A DNA stretch of 64,000 bases, taken from contig JALWWO010000018.1 of the NCBI GenBank assembly GCA_027078745.1, positions 50,118-114,117 on the forward strand, in the 5' to 3' direction. The stretch's first letter is position 1. Each line of letters begins with the position of its first letter. Source of the stretch: Chromatiaceae bacterium. Its GTDB lineage: Bacteria; Pseudomonadota; Gammaproteobacteria; Chromatiales; Chromatiaceae. The position numbers and the translations under genes are program-made. Below are positions 53,206 through 62,353 of the stretch, piece by piece. Below the pieces are notes generated by a model. That model was not told the origin of the DNA. It worked only from the letters and a program-made list of their open reading frames with translations, and did not search any database.

Positions 53206-54867
53206 ATGGCCGGTAGGATCCCCGCCGCATTTATCGACGATCTCCTAGCCCGCACGGACATTGTAGAACTCATCCGTCGCCGGCTGCCTCTGCGGCGGGT
53301 CGGGAAAAACTATCAAACCCGCTGCCCTTTCCACGAAGAAAAAACGCCCTCGTTCATCGTCAATCCTGAGAAACAGTTCTTTCACTGCTTCGGCTGCGGT
53401 GCCCATGGCTCCGCCATCGGGTTTCTGATGGACTATGAACAGCGGGATTTTCGGGAGGCGGTGGAAGAACTCGCCCAAATCGCCGGTCTAGAGGTACCCT
53501 CCACTCAACCCCGAGGGCCAGACCATCGCCCCCTCTATGAGCTGATGGCCCGCGCGGCCCGGCTCTTTCAGGAACAGCTGCGGCAGCACAGCCGCGCCCA
53601 AGCCTATCTGAGGGAACGGGGCGTTGCGGAAAGCCAGATCGAGTTCTTTGGCTTGGGCTATGCACCCCCCCGCTGGGATTTTCTGTTGCAGCGCTTGGGA
53701 TCGGATGATCAGCACCGCCGCCGGCTCATCGCCTGCGGTCTGGTGGTCGAACAGGGGGAACGGTGCTATGACCGCTTTCGGAATCGCCTCCTCTTTCCCA
53801 TTCGGGACCGCCGAGGCCGTTGCCTGGGATTCGGCGGTCGTCTGTTGGGGGAAGGGCAGCCTAAATATCTGAATTCTCCAGAAACCCCCCTCTTCCACAA
53901 GAGGCGCATGCTCTATGGGTGGTATGAGGCCCAGCGGAAAGGCGCTAAGCGCCTGATCTTGGTAGAGGGTTATTTAGACGTCATCGCCCTGGATCAATTC
54001 GGCATCTCCGGCGCGGTGGCCAGCCTGGGCACTGCGCTCAGTTCCCAGCAACTGCAAGCGCTGCGGACCCAGGCTCAAGAAATCATCTTCTGCTTCGATG
54101 GGGATCAAGCGGGGCGGTCCGCCGCGAAAAAGGCCTTGGAAACCGCTCTGCCTCAGGCCACGGGCGATCCCCCCTTGAGCTTTCTCTTTCTACCCGAAGG
54201 GGAAGATCCGGACAGCTTGGTCCGCAAGGAAGGGAAAGCGGCCTTTGAAAAACGGTTGGAACAGGCGCTGCCCCTGTCTGATTACTTCTTCCAATCCCTG
54301 GAGGAGGGGCTCGACCTCCGCATCTTGGAAGGTCGGGCCCAGCTGGTGCAGCGAGCTAAACCCCGCATCGAGCAGGTGCCTGCAGGCATCTTTCAGGATC
54401 TCCTTTGGGAACGCCTGAGGGAGCGGACCGGAATCGCCCTAGACCGCCTGCGAGATTCCCGACCCCAGAAGTCCGGGCCGCCGTCCCCGCCCCGCCCGAA
54501 AAGAGCTACGCCGGTGCGCCTGCTCGTCGCCCTGATTCTTCAGAACCCCGAACTTGCTAGAGTAGCGCAATCCTTGGGATCTGATTGGCGAGACCTCAAG
54601 CAACCGGGCATCGATCTGCTGCAAGAATTGTTGGATTTCGCTGCCGATCGTCCGAACCTTACTGCGGGTGCGCTGCTGGAGCATTATCGGAACCATCCCC
54701 ATTATCCCTATCTGGTGCGGCTCGCAGACCCTCAATTTCTGGAACACATTCCCGAATCCGGGCTTGCTGCGGAACTGCAGGAACAGTTTGCACGCCTGAA
54801 TCAAGCGGCTCAGACCGAGAAGACTCGGGAGGCATTGCGGCAATCCATCGCTTTAAGGAATCCCTAA
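53206..54867 (+). CDS. dnaG: DNA primase
   Basis: DnaG synthesises RNA primers at the replication fork. The 553-residue protein has the N-terminal zinc site Cys40, His43, Cys61, Cys64, matching E. coli positions. The RNA-polymerase core includes RERGVAESQIEFFGLGYAP and FPIRDRRGRCLGFGGR, with Toprim motif LVEGYLDVIAL and IFCFDGDQAGRSAA. The C-terminal helicase-binding domain (~420-553) is present but shorter than in E. coli. The usual rpsU-dnaG-rpoD context is absent. It is divergent from the kinase and overlaps convergent queE by 15 bp. Confidence 0.96.
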   Translation: MAGRIPAAFIDDLLARTDIVELIRRRLPLRRVGKNYQTRCPFHEEKTPSFIVNPEKQFFHCFGCGAHGSAIGFLMDYEQRDFREAVEELAQIAGLEVPSTQPRGPDHRPLYELMARAARLFQEQLRQHSRAQAYLRERGVAESQIEFFGLGYAPPRWDFLLQRLGSDDQHRRRLIACGLVVEQGERCYDRFRNRLLFPIRDRRGRCLGFGGRLLGEGQPKYLNSPETPLFHKRRMLYGWYEAQRKGAKRLILVEGYLDVIALDQFGISGAVASLGTALSSQQLQALRTQAQEIIFCFDGDQAGRSAAKKALETALPQATGDPPLSFLFLPEGEDPDSLVRKEGKAAFEKRLEQALPLSDYFFQSLEEGLDLRILEGRAQLVQRAKPRIEQVPAGIFQDLLWERLRERTGIALDRLRDSRPQKSGPPSPPRPKRATPVRLLVALILQNPELARVAQSLGSDWRDLKQPGIDLLQELLDFAADRPNLTAGALLEHYRNHPHYPYLVRLADPQFLEHIPESGLAAELQEQFARLNQAAQTEKTREALRQSIALRNP

Positions 54868-55488
54868 CAACTTATGAAGCTGTAGGCTCAGCCGCCATTG
54901 GGGATGGGTTTTGCAATAGGCGACGGCTCGACGGGTGAAGGCGGCGCGCTCGGGACCATCCATGGGTTGCAAGAAGAAATACTGAAAATCGAGGGAAGCG
55001 AATCGGGCTGGCGGTGCATCTGGCTGAGGATAGACGAGCTTGAGTTCTGTGCCGGCGGTCAATGCTAAGGGCTGATTCCCCTTGGGACTAACGCAGAGCC
55101 AGTCAATGCCCGGGGGTGCGGGCAGAGTCCCGTTGGTCTCCACAGCGACTTGAAAACCCTGATCATGCAAGGCTCGGATCAGGGGGACATCCAGCTGCAA
55201 CAGGGGTTCCCCACCGGTGCAGATCACCCAGGGTTGCCCCGAAGAGGGTTGCGGCCAGAGCGCGGCGATGGCCCGGCTCAGGGTTGCCGCATCGGGGTAA
55301 GCCCCCCCCAAGGGTCCGTCCGTCCCTCGAAAATCCGTATCGCAAAAGGAACAGGGAGCGCGGGCCCGATCTGCTTCCCGACCGGACCAGAGATTGCAAC
55401 CGGAGAAGCGGCAGAAGACCGCTGGTCTACCCGATTGCATCCCCTCCCCTTGCAGGGAGTAAAAGAGTTCTTTGATCTGATAGGCCAT
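54853..55488 (-). CDS. queE: 7-carboxy-7-deazaguanine synthase
   Basis: QueE is a radical SAM enzyme that makes the 7-deazaguanine core for queuosine. The 211-residue protein opens YQIKELFYSLQGEGMQSGRPAVF and has the cluster motif C-x14-C-x2-C (CNLW...PCSFCDTDF) of proteobacterial QueE. ICTGGEPLLQLD and VAVETNGTLPAP follow. The start is ATG 55488, 2 bp after the upstream kinase stop, so they share a transcript. No other que gene is in the window. Confidence 0.95.
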   Translation of the reverse strand: MAYQIKELFYSLQGEGMQSGRPAVFCRFSGCNLWSGREADRARAPCSFCDTDFRGTDGPLGGAYPDAATLSRAIAALWPQPSSGQPWVICTGGEPLLQLDVPLIRALHDQGFQVAVETNGTLPAPPGIDWLCVSPKGNQPLALTAGTELKLVYPQPDAPPARFASLDFQYFFLQPMDGPERAAFTRRAVAYCKTHPQWRLSLQLHKLLGIP

Positions 55489-55490
55489 GC

Positions 55491-57725
55491 TTATTGCGCG
55501 AGGGGTAGGTGGATCGAGAAAACAGCGCCCCTTTGCACCTGGGACTCCGCCCAGATCCGGCCCTGATGGTTGTGCAGGATGGTCTGGCTGATGGCCAATC
55601 CCATGCCCATGCCGCTCTCCTTGGTGGTGAAAAAGGGATCGAAGAGATGGGGGAAGCAGTCCGACGGAATGCCTGGACCATTGTCCGCGACGCGCACTTC
55701 TGCCCAGTCCCCCTTGCGCATCGTCTGGATCCACAGGCGCCTTTCCTCAGCAGGCACGTCGCTCAGGGCATCCAGGGCGTTGCGCAGCAGGTTGAGCAAC
55801 ACTTGCTCGATCTGCACCAGATCCACGAACACGGGGAGGGGTTGGGGGCTGAGCATTTGTTCGATCTCCAGACCCATCCGCCTAGTTTCAAATGCTAAGA
55901 AGGAACAGACCTCCCGCACCAGATGGTTGAGATCCGCCGCCTCCCGCACCGGCGGTTGTTTGCCTACCAGTCCCCGCAATCGCCGGAGGATCTCTCCGGC
56001 TCGTTGGGCCTGGGCGCTGATCTGATCCAAGGCTGGGATCAGCTCCTCCGGTTTTCCCCGTCCCTGCCGCAACCTTCGGATGCAGCCGTTGGCATAGTTG
56101 GTGATGGCGGATAAGGGTTGATTGAGCTCGTGGGCCATGCCGGTGGCCACTTCCCCCAACGTGCTCAGGCGGCACACGTGGACCAGCTCTGCCTGATGCT
56201 GGCGCAATTCCTCCTCCGCCGCCTTGCGCTGGCTGATATCGTGAAGATAGAGGATGTAGAACGTGCGCTCCTCTAATCGGACCAACACGATGGAGACTTC
56301 TAAGGGAAATTCCTGACCGTCCGCCCGCTGGGCCAACAGTTCCGCTCGGGTCTCCGCCCCCTGGGTGGGGGTGCGATGGGCGGCCTGGAGCAGGGCGAAA
56401 AAAGTATCTCGGGTCAGCTTGGGCAGAAAGTTCTGGTGGAAGTCCTTCCCGATCACCGCCTGCCGAGGTAAGCCGAAGGTGCGCTGAGCGGCTGGATTCC
56501 ATTCCTTGATCCGACCCTGAGCATCCAGGGTGACAATGGCATCTAAAGAAGCTTCCATGACCGCTGCTTTCAGCGCCTCGCTCCTGCGCATGGCCCGCGC
56601 GTGCTGCCGGTTCATCTCTTCTCGGGCCAAGAGCACCAGCTGAGTAAATTGCTGAATCCATTCTTCCAACAGGATCAACCGGTTCGCCCCTCGGCTGAAC
56701 CGGGGTTCTGCGATGCCCAGGGCGCGATGAGAAAAGCGATACAGGCGTTGCAGCACCAGGTTCAGGCGCAGGGAGATCAGATAAAGCACCAGGGTGAACG
56801 TGCCGATGAAGACCAGGGCGGCGATCCCTCGCTGCCGACGCTCAAAGTGGCGCACATGGCGGGACATCTTTTCCACCCCCGCATGGGAAATAAAGGTACT
56901 GAATACTAGGTTCAGTTCGGAACCCTCGTATTGAGAAAGGGATTGGGCGGTGACCAAATAGATGTCCGTCCACTGGGAAACCTTGGTGTGGGGAGACAGG
57001 CGTTCCGGATCGATGCTCACCAAGATTTCCTGCTCCTCTGAATCCACCAGGGCTACCAAGGTATCTGATGCCCGCAATCCTCGCTGAGAGGCAGCTAGAA
57101 AAGCCTCGTCCACCGGCACCAGGACAACCAAGCTTCCCATGCGATAACCCCCCAGGTCCTCCATGGCATCGCTGACCACTAGATAAAGGCGATCTTCCAG
57201 ATCGGTTAATACGGTGCGCACCTCGCTGGGATCGAGAAAACGGCTGTCCACCGCAGTGGAAAATTCCCCAGGAGGCGGTTGAGCGTCTGCTTGGAAGTGC
57301 TCCCGAATGCGGCCCTGCAGATCCACTAAAAAGACCTGGTTTGGGGGACGCAGGCCGTTGCGATCGAAGAAATCGGGCAACCAGTTGGGCCGAGAACCCT
57401 GATAGCGCACGGGTTCTGGGGGGTCCTGTGCATCCCAAAACAGGGGTTCTAGATATTCCGCCAAGCGCCGATGATTGGCCAACAACCGCACGGTAGCCCC
57501 GTAGTTCATCAGGTACTGATCGAACCGGATCAAGCTTTCCCGAGCCCGCAGTTCCAAGCGGGTGCGCAGTTCCTCATCGAAGATCTTTTTGATCTGGCGG
57601 CTCTGGATCTGCTCCAGCACCCCCCAGACCGCCAGCCCCGCGAACAGCCCCACCAGTATGGCCAGCAGAGGCATGGGCAGCCGGCGAAGCACTCGGCGCA
57701 CCCAAAGGTTCCGCTTCCGAGCCAA
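55491..57725 (-). CDS. Membrane sensor histidine kinase with periplasmic and PAS domains
   Basis: The 744-residue protein has a first membrane helix (~17-38), a large periplasmic sensor region (~40-297, probably dCache-type), and a second helix (~298-322). A PAS domain follows (~375-495, LDAIVTLDAQGRIKEWNPAAQRTFGLP), then HisKA with phospho-His532 (GMAHELNQPLSAITNYANG) and HATPase (NALDALSDVPAEERR, DNGPGIPSD, GMGMGLAISQTI). The HisKA type resembles FixL/DctB. I start at TTG 57725 because AGGAGG lies 8 nt upstream; a longer frame would be antisense to the RDD gene. queE follows; no response regulator is adjacent. Confidence 0.9.
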   Translation of the reverse strand: MARKRNLWVRRVLRRLPMPLLAILVGLFAGLAVWGVLEQIQSRQIKKIFDEELRTRLELRARESLIRFDQYLMNYGATVRLLANHRRLAEYLEPLFWDAQDPPEPVRYQGSRPNWLPDFFDRNGLRPPNQVFLVDLQGRIREHFQADAQPPPGEFSTAVDSRFLDPSEVRTVLTDLEDRLYLVVSDAMEDLGGYRMGSLVVLVPVDEAFLAASQRGLRASDTLVALVDSEEQEILVSIDPERLSPHTKVSQWTDIYLVTAQSLSQYEGSELNLVFSTFISHAGVEKMSRHVRHFERRQRGIAALVFIGTFTLVLYLISLRLNLVLQRLYRFSHRALGIAEPRFSRGANRLILLEEWIQQFTQLVLLAREEMNRQHARAMRRSEALKAAVMEASLDAIVTLDAQGRIKEWNPAAQRTFGLPRQAVIGKDFHQNFLPKLTRDTFFALLQAAHRTPTQGAETRAELLAQRADGQEFPLEVSIVLVRLEERTFYILYLHDISQRKAAEEELRQHQAELVHVCRLSTLGEVATGMAHELNQPLSAITNYANGCIRRLRQGRGKPEELIPALDQISAQAQRAGEILRRLRGLVGKQPPVREAADLNHLVREVCSFLAFETRRMGLEIEQMLSPQPLPVFVDLVQIEQVLLNLLRNALDALSDVPAEERRLWIQTMRKGDWAEVRVADNGPGIPSDCFPHLFDPFFTTKESGMGMGLAISQTILHNHQGRIWAESQVQRGAVFSIHLPLAQ

Positions 57726-57761
57726 AGGTTTTTCCTCCTGTTTGGTTGTATGCTTGCACCC

Positions 57762-58289
57762 ATGAACGCTGCACAAGTTCCCGGCCTGCTGCGCCGATTG
57801 GCTGCCATGAGCTATGATCTCATCCTCGTCTTCGGGTTGTTGCTGGTGGGCGTCGCCCTGGTCGTCCTGCCCTACAGCGCCTTCAGCGGTCAGCCCTTTC
57901 CCCGCAGCGGCTGGATGCATCATCTCTTTCAACTCTATTTGCTCAGCATGCTTTCCGGTTTCTACCTCTATTTTTGGACCCATGGGGGCCAGACCTTGGG
58001 AATGCGGGCTTGGCGGCTGCGCTTGGTGCGGGAGGATGGGCAGCCCCTGACCTGGGCGGACGGGAGCAGGCGGCTGTTCTGGGCGTGCCTCACCCTGGCC
58101 CCCCTGGGACTCCTGCCCATGGTCTGGGATGCTCAGGGGCGGGGCCTGTACGACCGCCTTTCCCGCACCAAGATGGTGCTGCTCAGCGCAACCGATACAA
58201 CACCCCTAGCCCACCGGACACAAACAGCAGGGGCGGCAGCACCGCCGCCAACCAAGCGCTCATGCCATAGAGCAGGGCCAGATAGGTGA
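57762..58289 (+). CDS. RDD-family membrane protein
   Basis: The 175-residue protein has the RDD domain: LLRRLAAMSYDLILVFGLLL, three or four membrane helices, QTLGMRAWRLRLVREDGQPLTW and a late GRGLYDRLSRTKMVL. RDD proteins are small membrane proteins of mostly unknown function, some linked to ion transport. Start codons at 57762 and 57750 are both possible and neither has a clear Shine-Dalgarno. The last ~35 residues (TQTAGAAAPPPTKRS) run antisense to the end of lptG and are probably an unconserved extension. Confidence 0.82.
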   Translation: MNAAQVPGLLRRLAAMSYDLILVFGLLLVGVALVVLPYSAFSGQPFPRSGWMHHLFQLYLLSMLSGFYLYFWTHGGQTLGMRAWRLRLVREDGQPLTWADGSRRLFWACLTLAPLGLLPMVWDAQGRGLYDRLSRTKMVLLSATDTTPLAHRTQTAGAAAPPPTKRSCHRAGPDR

Positions 58290-59253
58290 AGGTGCGGCTC
58301 ACCACATAGAAACCGATCCCCACAAGCACCCCCATGAACACCCGCTTGCCCAGTCCCGCACTGCGAGCCGAACCGAACAAGATGGGAATGGCTAGAAAGA
58401 GCAGAGCCAGCAGGAGGAAGGGATAGACTAGCTTGTTCCAGAGTACCACCCCATAGCGCCCCGCTGCCTGACCGCTAGCTTCCATGAACCGCACATAACG
58501 CCACAGATCCCAGACTGGCAAGAGCTGGGGTTCTAGGATTACCACCTGCAACAGGGCGGGGCTGAGCAGAGATTCCCAAGCGGCTTCCCGGAGAAAGCGC
58601 ACCTGCACCCCCGATTCCCCGATCTGGCTCCGCAAAATATCCTTGAGCACCCAATGCCCCTGCTCGTACTGGGCTTCTCTAGCCTGGGTGGTCTGCACCA
58701 ATGCATTTTGCTGGGCGTTCAGCTCGTAGAGGGTGATTTCCCGCAGGCGGGTGCCGGAAAGGATCTCCCGAATATTCACATAGGCATTGCCGTCCTTAGC
58801 CCAGAAGCCCTGCCGGGTTCGCAAGGTGATCTGACCGGATTGGAGTTGGGAACGCAGCTGCAACGCTCGCTGATCCGCCTGAGGCGCGATCCCTTCCCCC
58901 AGGAATAGGGCGAAGAGCACCAATAGGCTCCCCGCCTTGAAGGTGGCCGAGAGGATGCGAGCGATGGAGACTCCGGCCGCCCGCATGGCCACCAGTTCAG
59001 AATCGCTCGCCAACTTCCCCAGACCCACCAGGGCGCCGATCAAGGTAGCGATGGGAAAGAGCTGATAGGCATAGCGGGGCAGGCTGAGCGCCACCAAGAA
59101 CAGCGCTTGACTCAGCCCATAGCGGGTCTCTTCCAGCTGATCGATCTCATCCGCCAGCAAGAAGAAAGCCAGCAAGGGCAGCAGCACCGCCAGCGTCAGC
59201 AGGGTGCCGCCCAAGACCGCCCGCCCCAGATAACGATCCAAAATGCTCAGCAT
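58183..59253 (-). CDS. lptG: Lipopolysaccharide export permease LptG
   Basis: LptG with LptF and ATPase LptB extracts lipopolysaccharide from the inner membrane. The 356-residue protein has the LptF/G layout: LSILDRYLGRAVLGGTLL at the N-terminus, membrane helices at ~10-100, a periplasmic beta-jellyroll (~130-265, FWAKDGNAYVNIREI), and three C-terminal helices including SARSAGLGKRVFMGVLVGIGFY. LptG is favoured over LptF by this C-terminal block. lptF is not adjacent in the window. The gene is divergent from rsmH and overlaps convergent RDD by 107 bp. Confidence 0.9.
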   Translation of the reverse strand: MLSILDRYLGRAVLGGTLLTLAVLLPLLAFFLLADEIDQLEETRYGLSQALFLVALSLPRYAYQLFPIATLIGALVGLGKLASDSELVAMRAAGVSIARILSATFKAGSLLVLFALFLGEGIAPQADQRALQLRSQLQSGQITLRTRQGFWAKDGNAYVNIREILSGTRLREITLYELNAQQNALVQTTQAREAQYEQGHWVLKDILRSQIGESGVQVRFLREAAWESLLSPALLQVVILEPQLLPVWDLWRYVRFMEASGQAAGRYGVVLWNKLVYPFLLLALLFLAIPILFGSARSAGLGKRVFMGVLVGIGFYVVSRTFTYLALLYGMSAWLAAVLPPLLFVSGGLGVLYRLR

Positions 59254-59328
59254 GTGCCCGTCGCCCCTCCCTAATTCATCCTAGATCTAGTAATAGATCT
59301 CTTTCCTATCTTATAGAAAAACAAGCTG

Positions 59329-59356
59329 TTTACTCCCCTTCGCCCTCGTGTATACT
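59329..59356 (+). promoter_or_regulatory. Sigma70 promoter of the rsmH-murF division cluster
   Basis: TTTACT (59329-59334) and TATACT (59351-59356) are 16 bp apart, 30 bp before the rsmH ATG. An AT-rich imperfect dyad (59282-59300, around AGATCT) lies just upstream. Confidence 0.55.
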
Positions 59357-59385
59357 GGACAAAATTCAGCGGACAGCGCGGCAGT

Positions 59386-60315
59386 ATGGATCACAGAAGC
59401 GAGCGCATCCATCGACCCGTTTTGTTGGAGGAAAGCATGGCGGCTTTGGCGATCCAATCCGAGGGTCTCTACATCGATGGCACCTTCGGGCGCGGGGGGC
59501 ATACCCGTGCCCTGCTCACTCGCCTCGGCCCCAAGGGGCGCGTGCTGGCCTTGGATCGGGATCCGGAGGCCATCGCGGCAGCGCAAGCCCTCGCCCATCG
59601 GGACAAGCGCCTTCAGGTCTTCCACCGTCCTTTTTCCCATCTGGCCCAGCTCGCCGAAAACCTGGGCATTCGGGGTGCGGTGGCCGGTGTGCTGTTGGAT
59701 CTCGGGGTTTCCTCTCCCCAACTCGAAGATCCCAAGCGGGGCTTCAGCTTCTCCCGATCCGGTCCCCTGGACATGCGCATGGATCCTGAGGACGGAGAGA
59801 GCGCTGCCCAATGGCTCGCTCGCGCTCCCGAAGCGGAAATTGCGCGGGTGTTGCGGACCTATGGGGAAGAGCGCTTTGCCCGCCGCATCGCCCGCCGCAT
59901 CGTGCAAGCGCGCCGAAAAGCCCCCCTGACCACCACGGATCAGCTCGCCGACCTGGTGGCGGCAGCGGTCCCCAGACAGGCCAAACACCCGGCCACCCGC
60001 ACCTTTCAAGCCCTCCGCATCCAGATCAACGGGGAACTGGACGAACTGCGCCGAGGCTTGGCCGCTGCCTGTGATCTCCTGAAGGCCGGGGGCCGGCTGG
60101 TGGTCATCAGCTTTCATTCCCTGGAAGATCGCATCGTCAAGCGATTCATCCGGGCGGAGGCCCAAGGGCTGAGCTTTCCGCCAGGCGTTCCCGTGCCCGC
60201 CACCGCTCAGCAGGGAAAGCTGCGCCCCCTGGGCAAGCGGCGGCCCAGCGCTGCGGAGATCGCTGAGAATCCCCGCGCGCGCAGCGCGATCCTGCGGGTG
60301 GCGGAGCGCCGATGA
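59386..60315 (+). CDS. rsmH: 16S rRNA (cytosine(1402)-N4)-methyltransferase
   Basis: RsmH methylates C1402 of 16S rRNA in the decoding centre. The 309-residue protein shows [18 protein letters not shown]-binding [48 protein letters not shown] and [14 protein letters not shown]. It heads the dcw cluster. The usual preceding mraZ is missing and lptG lies there divergently. The stop overlaps ftsL by ATGA. Confidence 0.97.
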   Translation: MDHRSERIHRPVLLEESMAALAIQSEGLYIDGTFGRGGHTRALLTRLGPKGRVLALDRDPEAIAAAQALAHRDKRLQVFHRPFSHLAQLAENLGIRGAVAGVLLDLGVSSPQLEDPKRGFSFSRSGPLDMRMDPEDGESAAQWLARAPEAEIARVLRTYGEERFARRIARRIVQARRKAPLTTTDQLADLVAAAVPRQAKHPATRTFQALRIQINGELDELRRGLAAACDLLKAGGRLVVISFHSLEDRIVKRFIRAEAQGLSFPPGVPVPATAQQGKLRPLGKRRPSAAEIAENPRARSAILRVAERR

Positions 60316-60596
60316 AGGTTTGGCAACTCGCTTTTCTCATGCTGTTGGGTTTGGCCGTTCTGCTCTCGGGCATCGCAGTGGTCTATGTGAAGTATCTGAC
60401 CCGACAAGAGTTCAACCGTCTCCAGACTGCCACTCGGCAATTGCATCGTTTGGAAGAGGAATGGACCATGCTGCAGCTAGAAGAGGCCGCCCTGAGCACC
60501 CATCCCCGCGTGGAGCAGATCGCCCGAAAAAAATTGCACATGTATTTGCCCGGGCCGGAGAGCATCCGCACGGTGAGCGGGGGGATCTTTCGGTGA
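60312..60596 (+). CDS. ftsL: Cell division protein FtsL
   Basis: FtsL is a bitopic divisome protein that complexes with FtsB and FtsQ and activates FtsWI. The 94-residue protein has a transmembrane helix (~5-27) and a periplasmic leucine-zipper-like coiled coil ([20 protein letters not shown]), ending [19 protein letters not shown]. Position between rsmH and ftsI is diagnostic. It overlaps both neighbours by 4 bp. Confidence 0.94.
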   Translation: MKVWQLAFLMLLGLAVLLSGIAVVYVKYLTRQEFNRLQTATRQLHRLEEEWTMLQLEEAALSTHPRVEQIARKKLHMYLPGPESIRTVSGGIFR

Positions 60597-62353
60597 ATCC
60601 CTTATACCGAAATGGGGGAACCCTGCGCCGGCGGCGGGCCAAGCAACTGGCAGTCCGAACGCCGAACTTTCGCCTGCGCGCCTGGGTACTCCTGAGCTCC
60701 TTGGGTCTGTTTCTCCTCGCAGTGATCGGCGCGGCGATCTATCGCCAGATCTGGGAGGGGGACTTTCTCCAGAAGGAAGGGGGCCTGCGCCATCTGCGCC
60801 TGGTGGAGATCCCCGCGCGGCGGGGCATGATCCTGGACCGGAACGGGGAACCCCTGGCGGTGAGCGCGCCGGTGGCCAGCGTCTGGGCCAACCCCAAACA
60901 GCTTCTCCCCCATCCTCAAGCCATCCAGGCCTTGGCGAACGTCCTGGAGCTGTCCCCCGCCACCCTGAGACAGCGGTTGGAAACCCACCAAAAGCGGGCG
61001 TTCCTCTACCTGAAGCGGCGCATCGCACCGGCCCAGGCCCGCAAAGTCGCCCGCATCCGAAAGCAGTACGGCATTCGGGAATTGGGCACAAAGACCGAGT
61101 ACCAGCGCTTTTATCCCAGTGGAGAAATCTTCGGGCAGATCCTAGGCATCACGGATGTAGATGATCGAGGCATCGAGGGATTGGAACTGGCCTTCGACGA
61201 CTGGTTGCGGGCGGAACCCGGATTGCAACGGGTGATTCAGGACGGCCGCCATCGGATCATCGAAGAGGTAGAGCGGGTGCGACCCCCGCAGCATGGCAAG
61301 GATCTGGTCCTGAGCCTGGACCGCCGCTTGCAGTTCCTCGCCTATCAGGAATTGATGCGGGCGGTCCGGAAGTACCGCGCGAAAGCCGCCTCGGCAGTGG
61401 TGTTGGACGTGGCCAGCGGCGAGATCCTCGCCATGGTGAATCAGCCTGCGTTCAACCCCAACGCCAAGCGGGGTAAGGCCCGGGCTTCCTGGCGAAACCG
61501 TGCGGTCACCGATGTGATGGAACCGGGCTCCACGGTGAAACCGCTGGTGGCTGCCTTAGCCTTGGAACAAGGGGTGGTCCGTCCCCGCACCCCCATCAAT
61601 ACTAGCCCGGGCATCCTGCGGGTGGGCCGCCATCGGGTGCGGGACATCCATAACTATGGCCGGTTGAACACCACCAGCGTGCTCACCAAGTCCAGCAATG
61701 TGGGCATCGTGAAGATCGCCCTGAAGATGGAACGCCAGGCCCTGTGGCAGTTCTACGACCGCTTGGGCTTCGGCCATGCCACGGGGGTGGAATTCCCCGG
61801 GGAAGTGAGAGGACGCTTGCGGCCCTTCCAGCGCTGGTCTAACTTCGAACACGCCACTTTAGCCTTCGGCTATGGCTTATCGGTCACGACCCTACAGCTC
61901 GCCCGAGCCTATTCGGTGTTAGCATCGGATGGCATCCTGCGGCCCTTGACCTTGCTCAAGCGGGATCAGGTGCCGGAGGGCGAGCGGATCCTCCGCGCCC
62001 GCACCGCTCAGCAAGTGCGCCATATGTTGGAAACCGTGGTTTCCCCGGAGGGCACCGCTCAGCGGGCGGCGATTCCCAATTATCGGGTGGCGGGGAAGAC
62101 GGGCACCGCTAAGAAAGCGGTCGCCGGTGGCTATGCTAAGCATCGCTATCAAGCCGTCTTCGCGGGCATGGTACCCGCCACCCAGCCCCGCTTCGTCATG
62201 GTGGTCATGGTGGATGAACCCCAGGGCAAATACTATGGCGGATTGGTGGCGGCGCCGGTATTTTCCAAGGTCATGGCCGATGCACTGCGCCTGTACAATG
62301 TGCCGCCGGATGAGCTGCAAAAGACCTTGCTGGTCGCTCGGAGGGAATCTTGA
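60593..62353 (+). CDS. ftsI: Septal peptidoglycan transpeptidase FtsI (PBP3)
   Basis: FtsI cross-links septal peptidoglycan with FtsW. The 586-residue protein has a short cytoplasmic Arg-rich tail, a membrane helix (~25-45), and a pedestal domain beginning LRLVEIPARRGMILDRNGEPLAVS. The transpeptidase domain has catalytic Ser313 (EPGSTVKP), the SSN motif at residues 367-369 and Lys502-Thr-Gly-Thr505. I start at GTG 60593, overlapping the ftsL stop. The frame can be extended upstream only across ftsL, which is spurious. Confidence 0.97.
   Translation: MNPLYRNGGTLRRRRAKQLAVRTPNFRLRAWVLLSSLGLFLLAVIGAAIYRQIWEGDFLQKEGGLRHLRLVEIPARRGMILDRNGEPLAVSAPVASVWANPKQLLPHPQAIQALANVLELSPATLRQRLETHQKRAFLYLKRRIAPAQARKVARIRKQYGIRELGTKTEYQRFYPSGEIFGQILGITDVDDRGIEGLELAFDDWLRAEPGLQRVIQDGRHRIIEEVERVRPPQHGKDLVLSLDRRLQFLAYQELMRAVRKYRAKAASAVVLDVASGEILAMVNQPAFNPNAKRGKARASWRNRAVTDVMEPGSTVKPLVAALALEQGVVRPRTPINTSPGILRVGRHRVRDIHNYGRLNTTSVLTKSSNVGIVKIALKMERQALWQFYDRLGFGHATGVEFPGEVRGRLRPFQRWSNFEHATLAFGYGLSVTTLQLARAYSVLASDGILRPLTLLKRDQVPEGERILRARTAQQVRHMLETVVSPEGTAQRAAIPNYRVAGKTGTAKKAVAGGYAKHRYQAVFAGMVPATQPRFVMVVMVDEPQGKYYGGLVAAPVFSKVMADALRLYNVPPDELQKTLLVARRES

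Noticed and set aside
57726..57983. N-terminal extension of the periplasmic-sensor kinase
   Set aside because: The extension is antisense to the RDD gene and low complexity. A TTG at 57725 with AGGAGG 8 nt upstream gives a normal kinase N-terminus.
60320..60592. Upstream extension of ftsI
   Set aside because: It lies in another frame of ftsL. The GTG at 60593 overlapping the ftsL stop is the standard arrangement.
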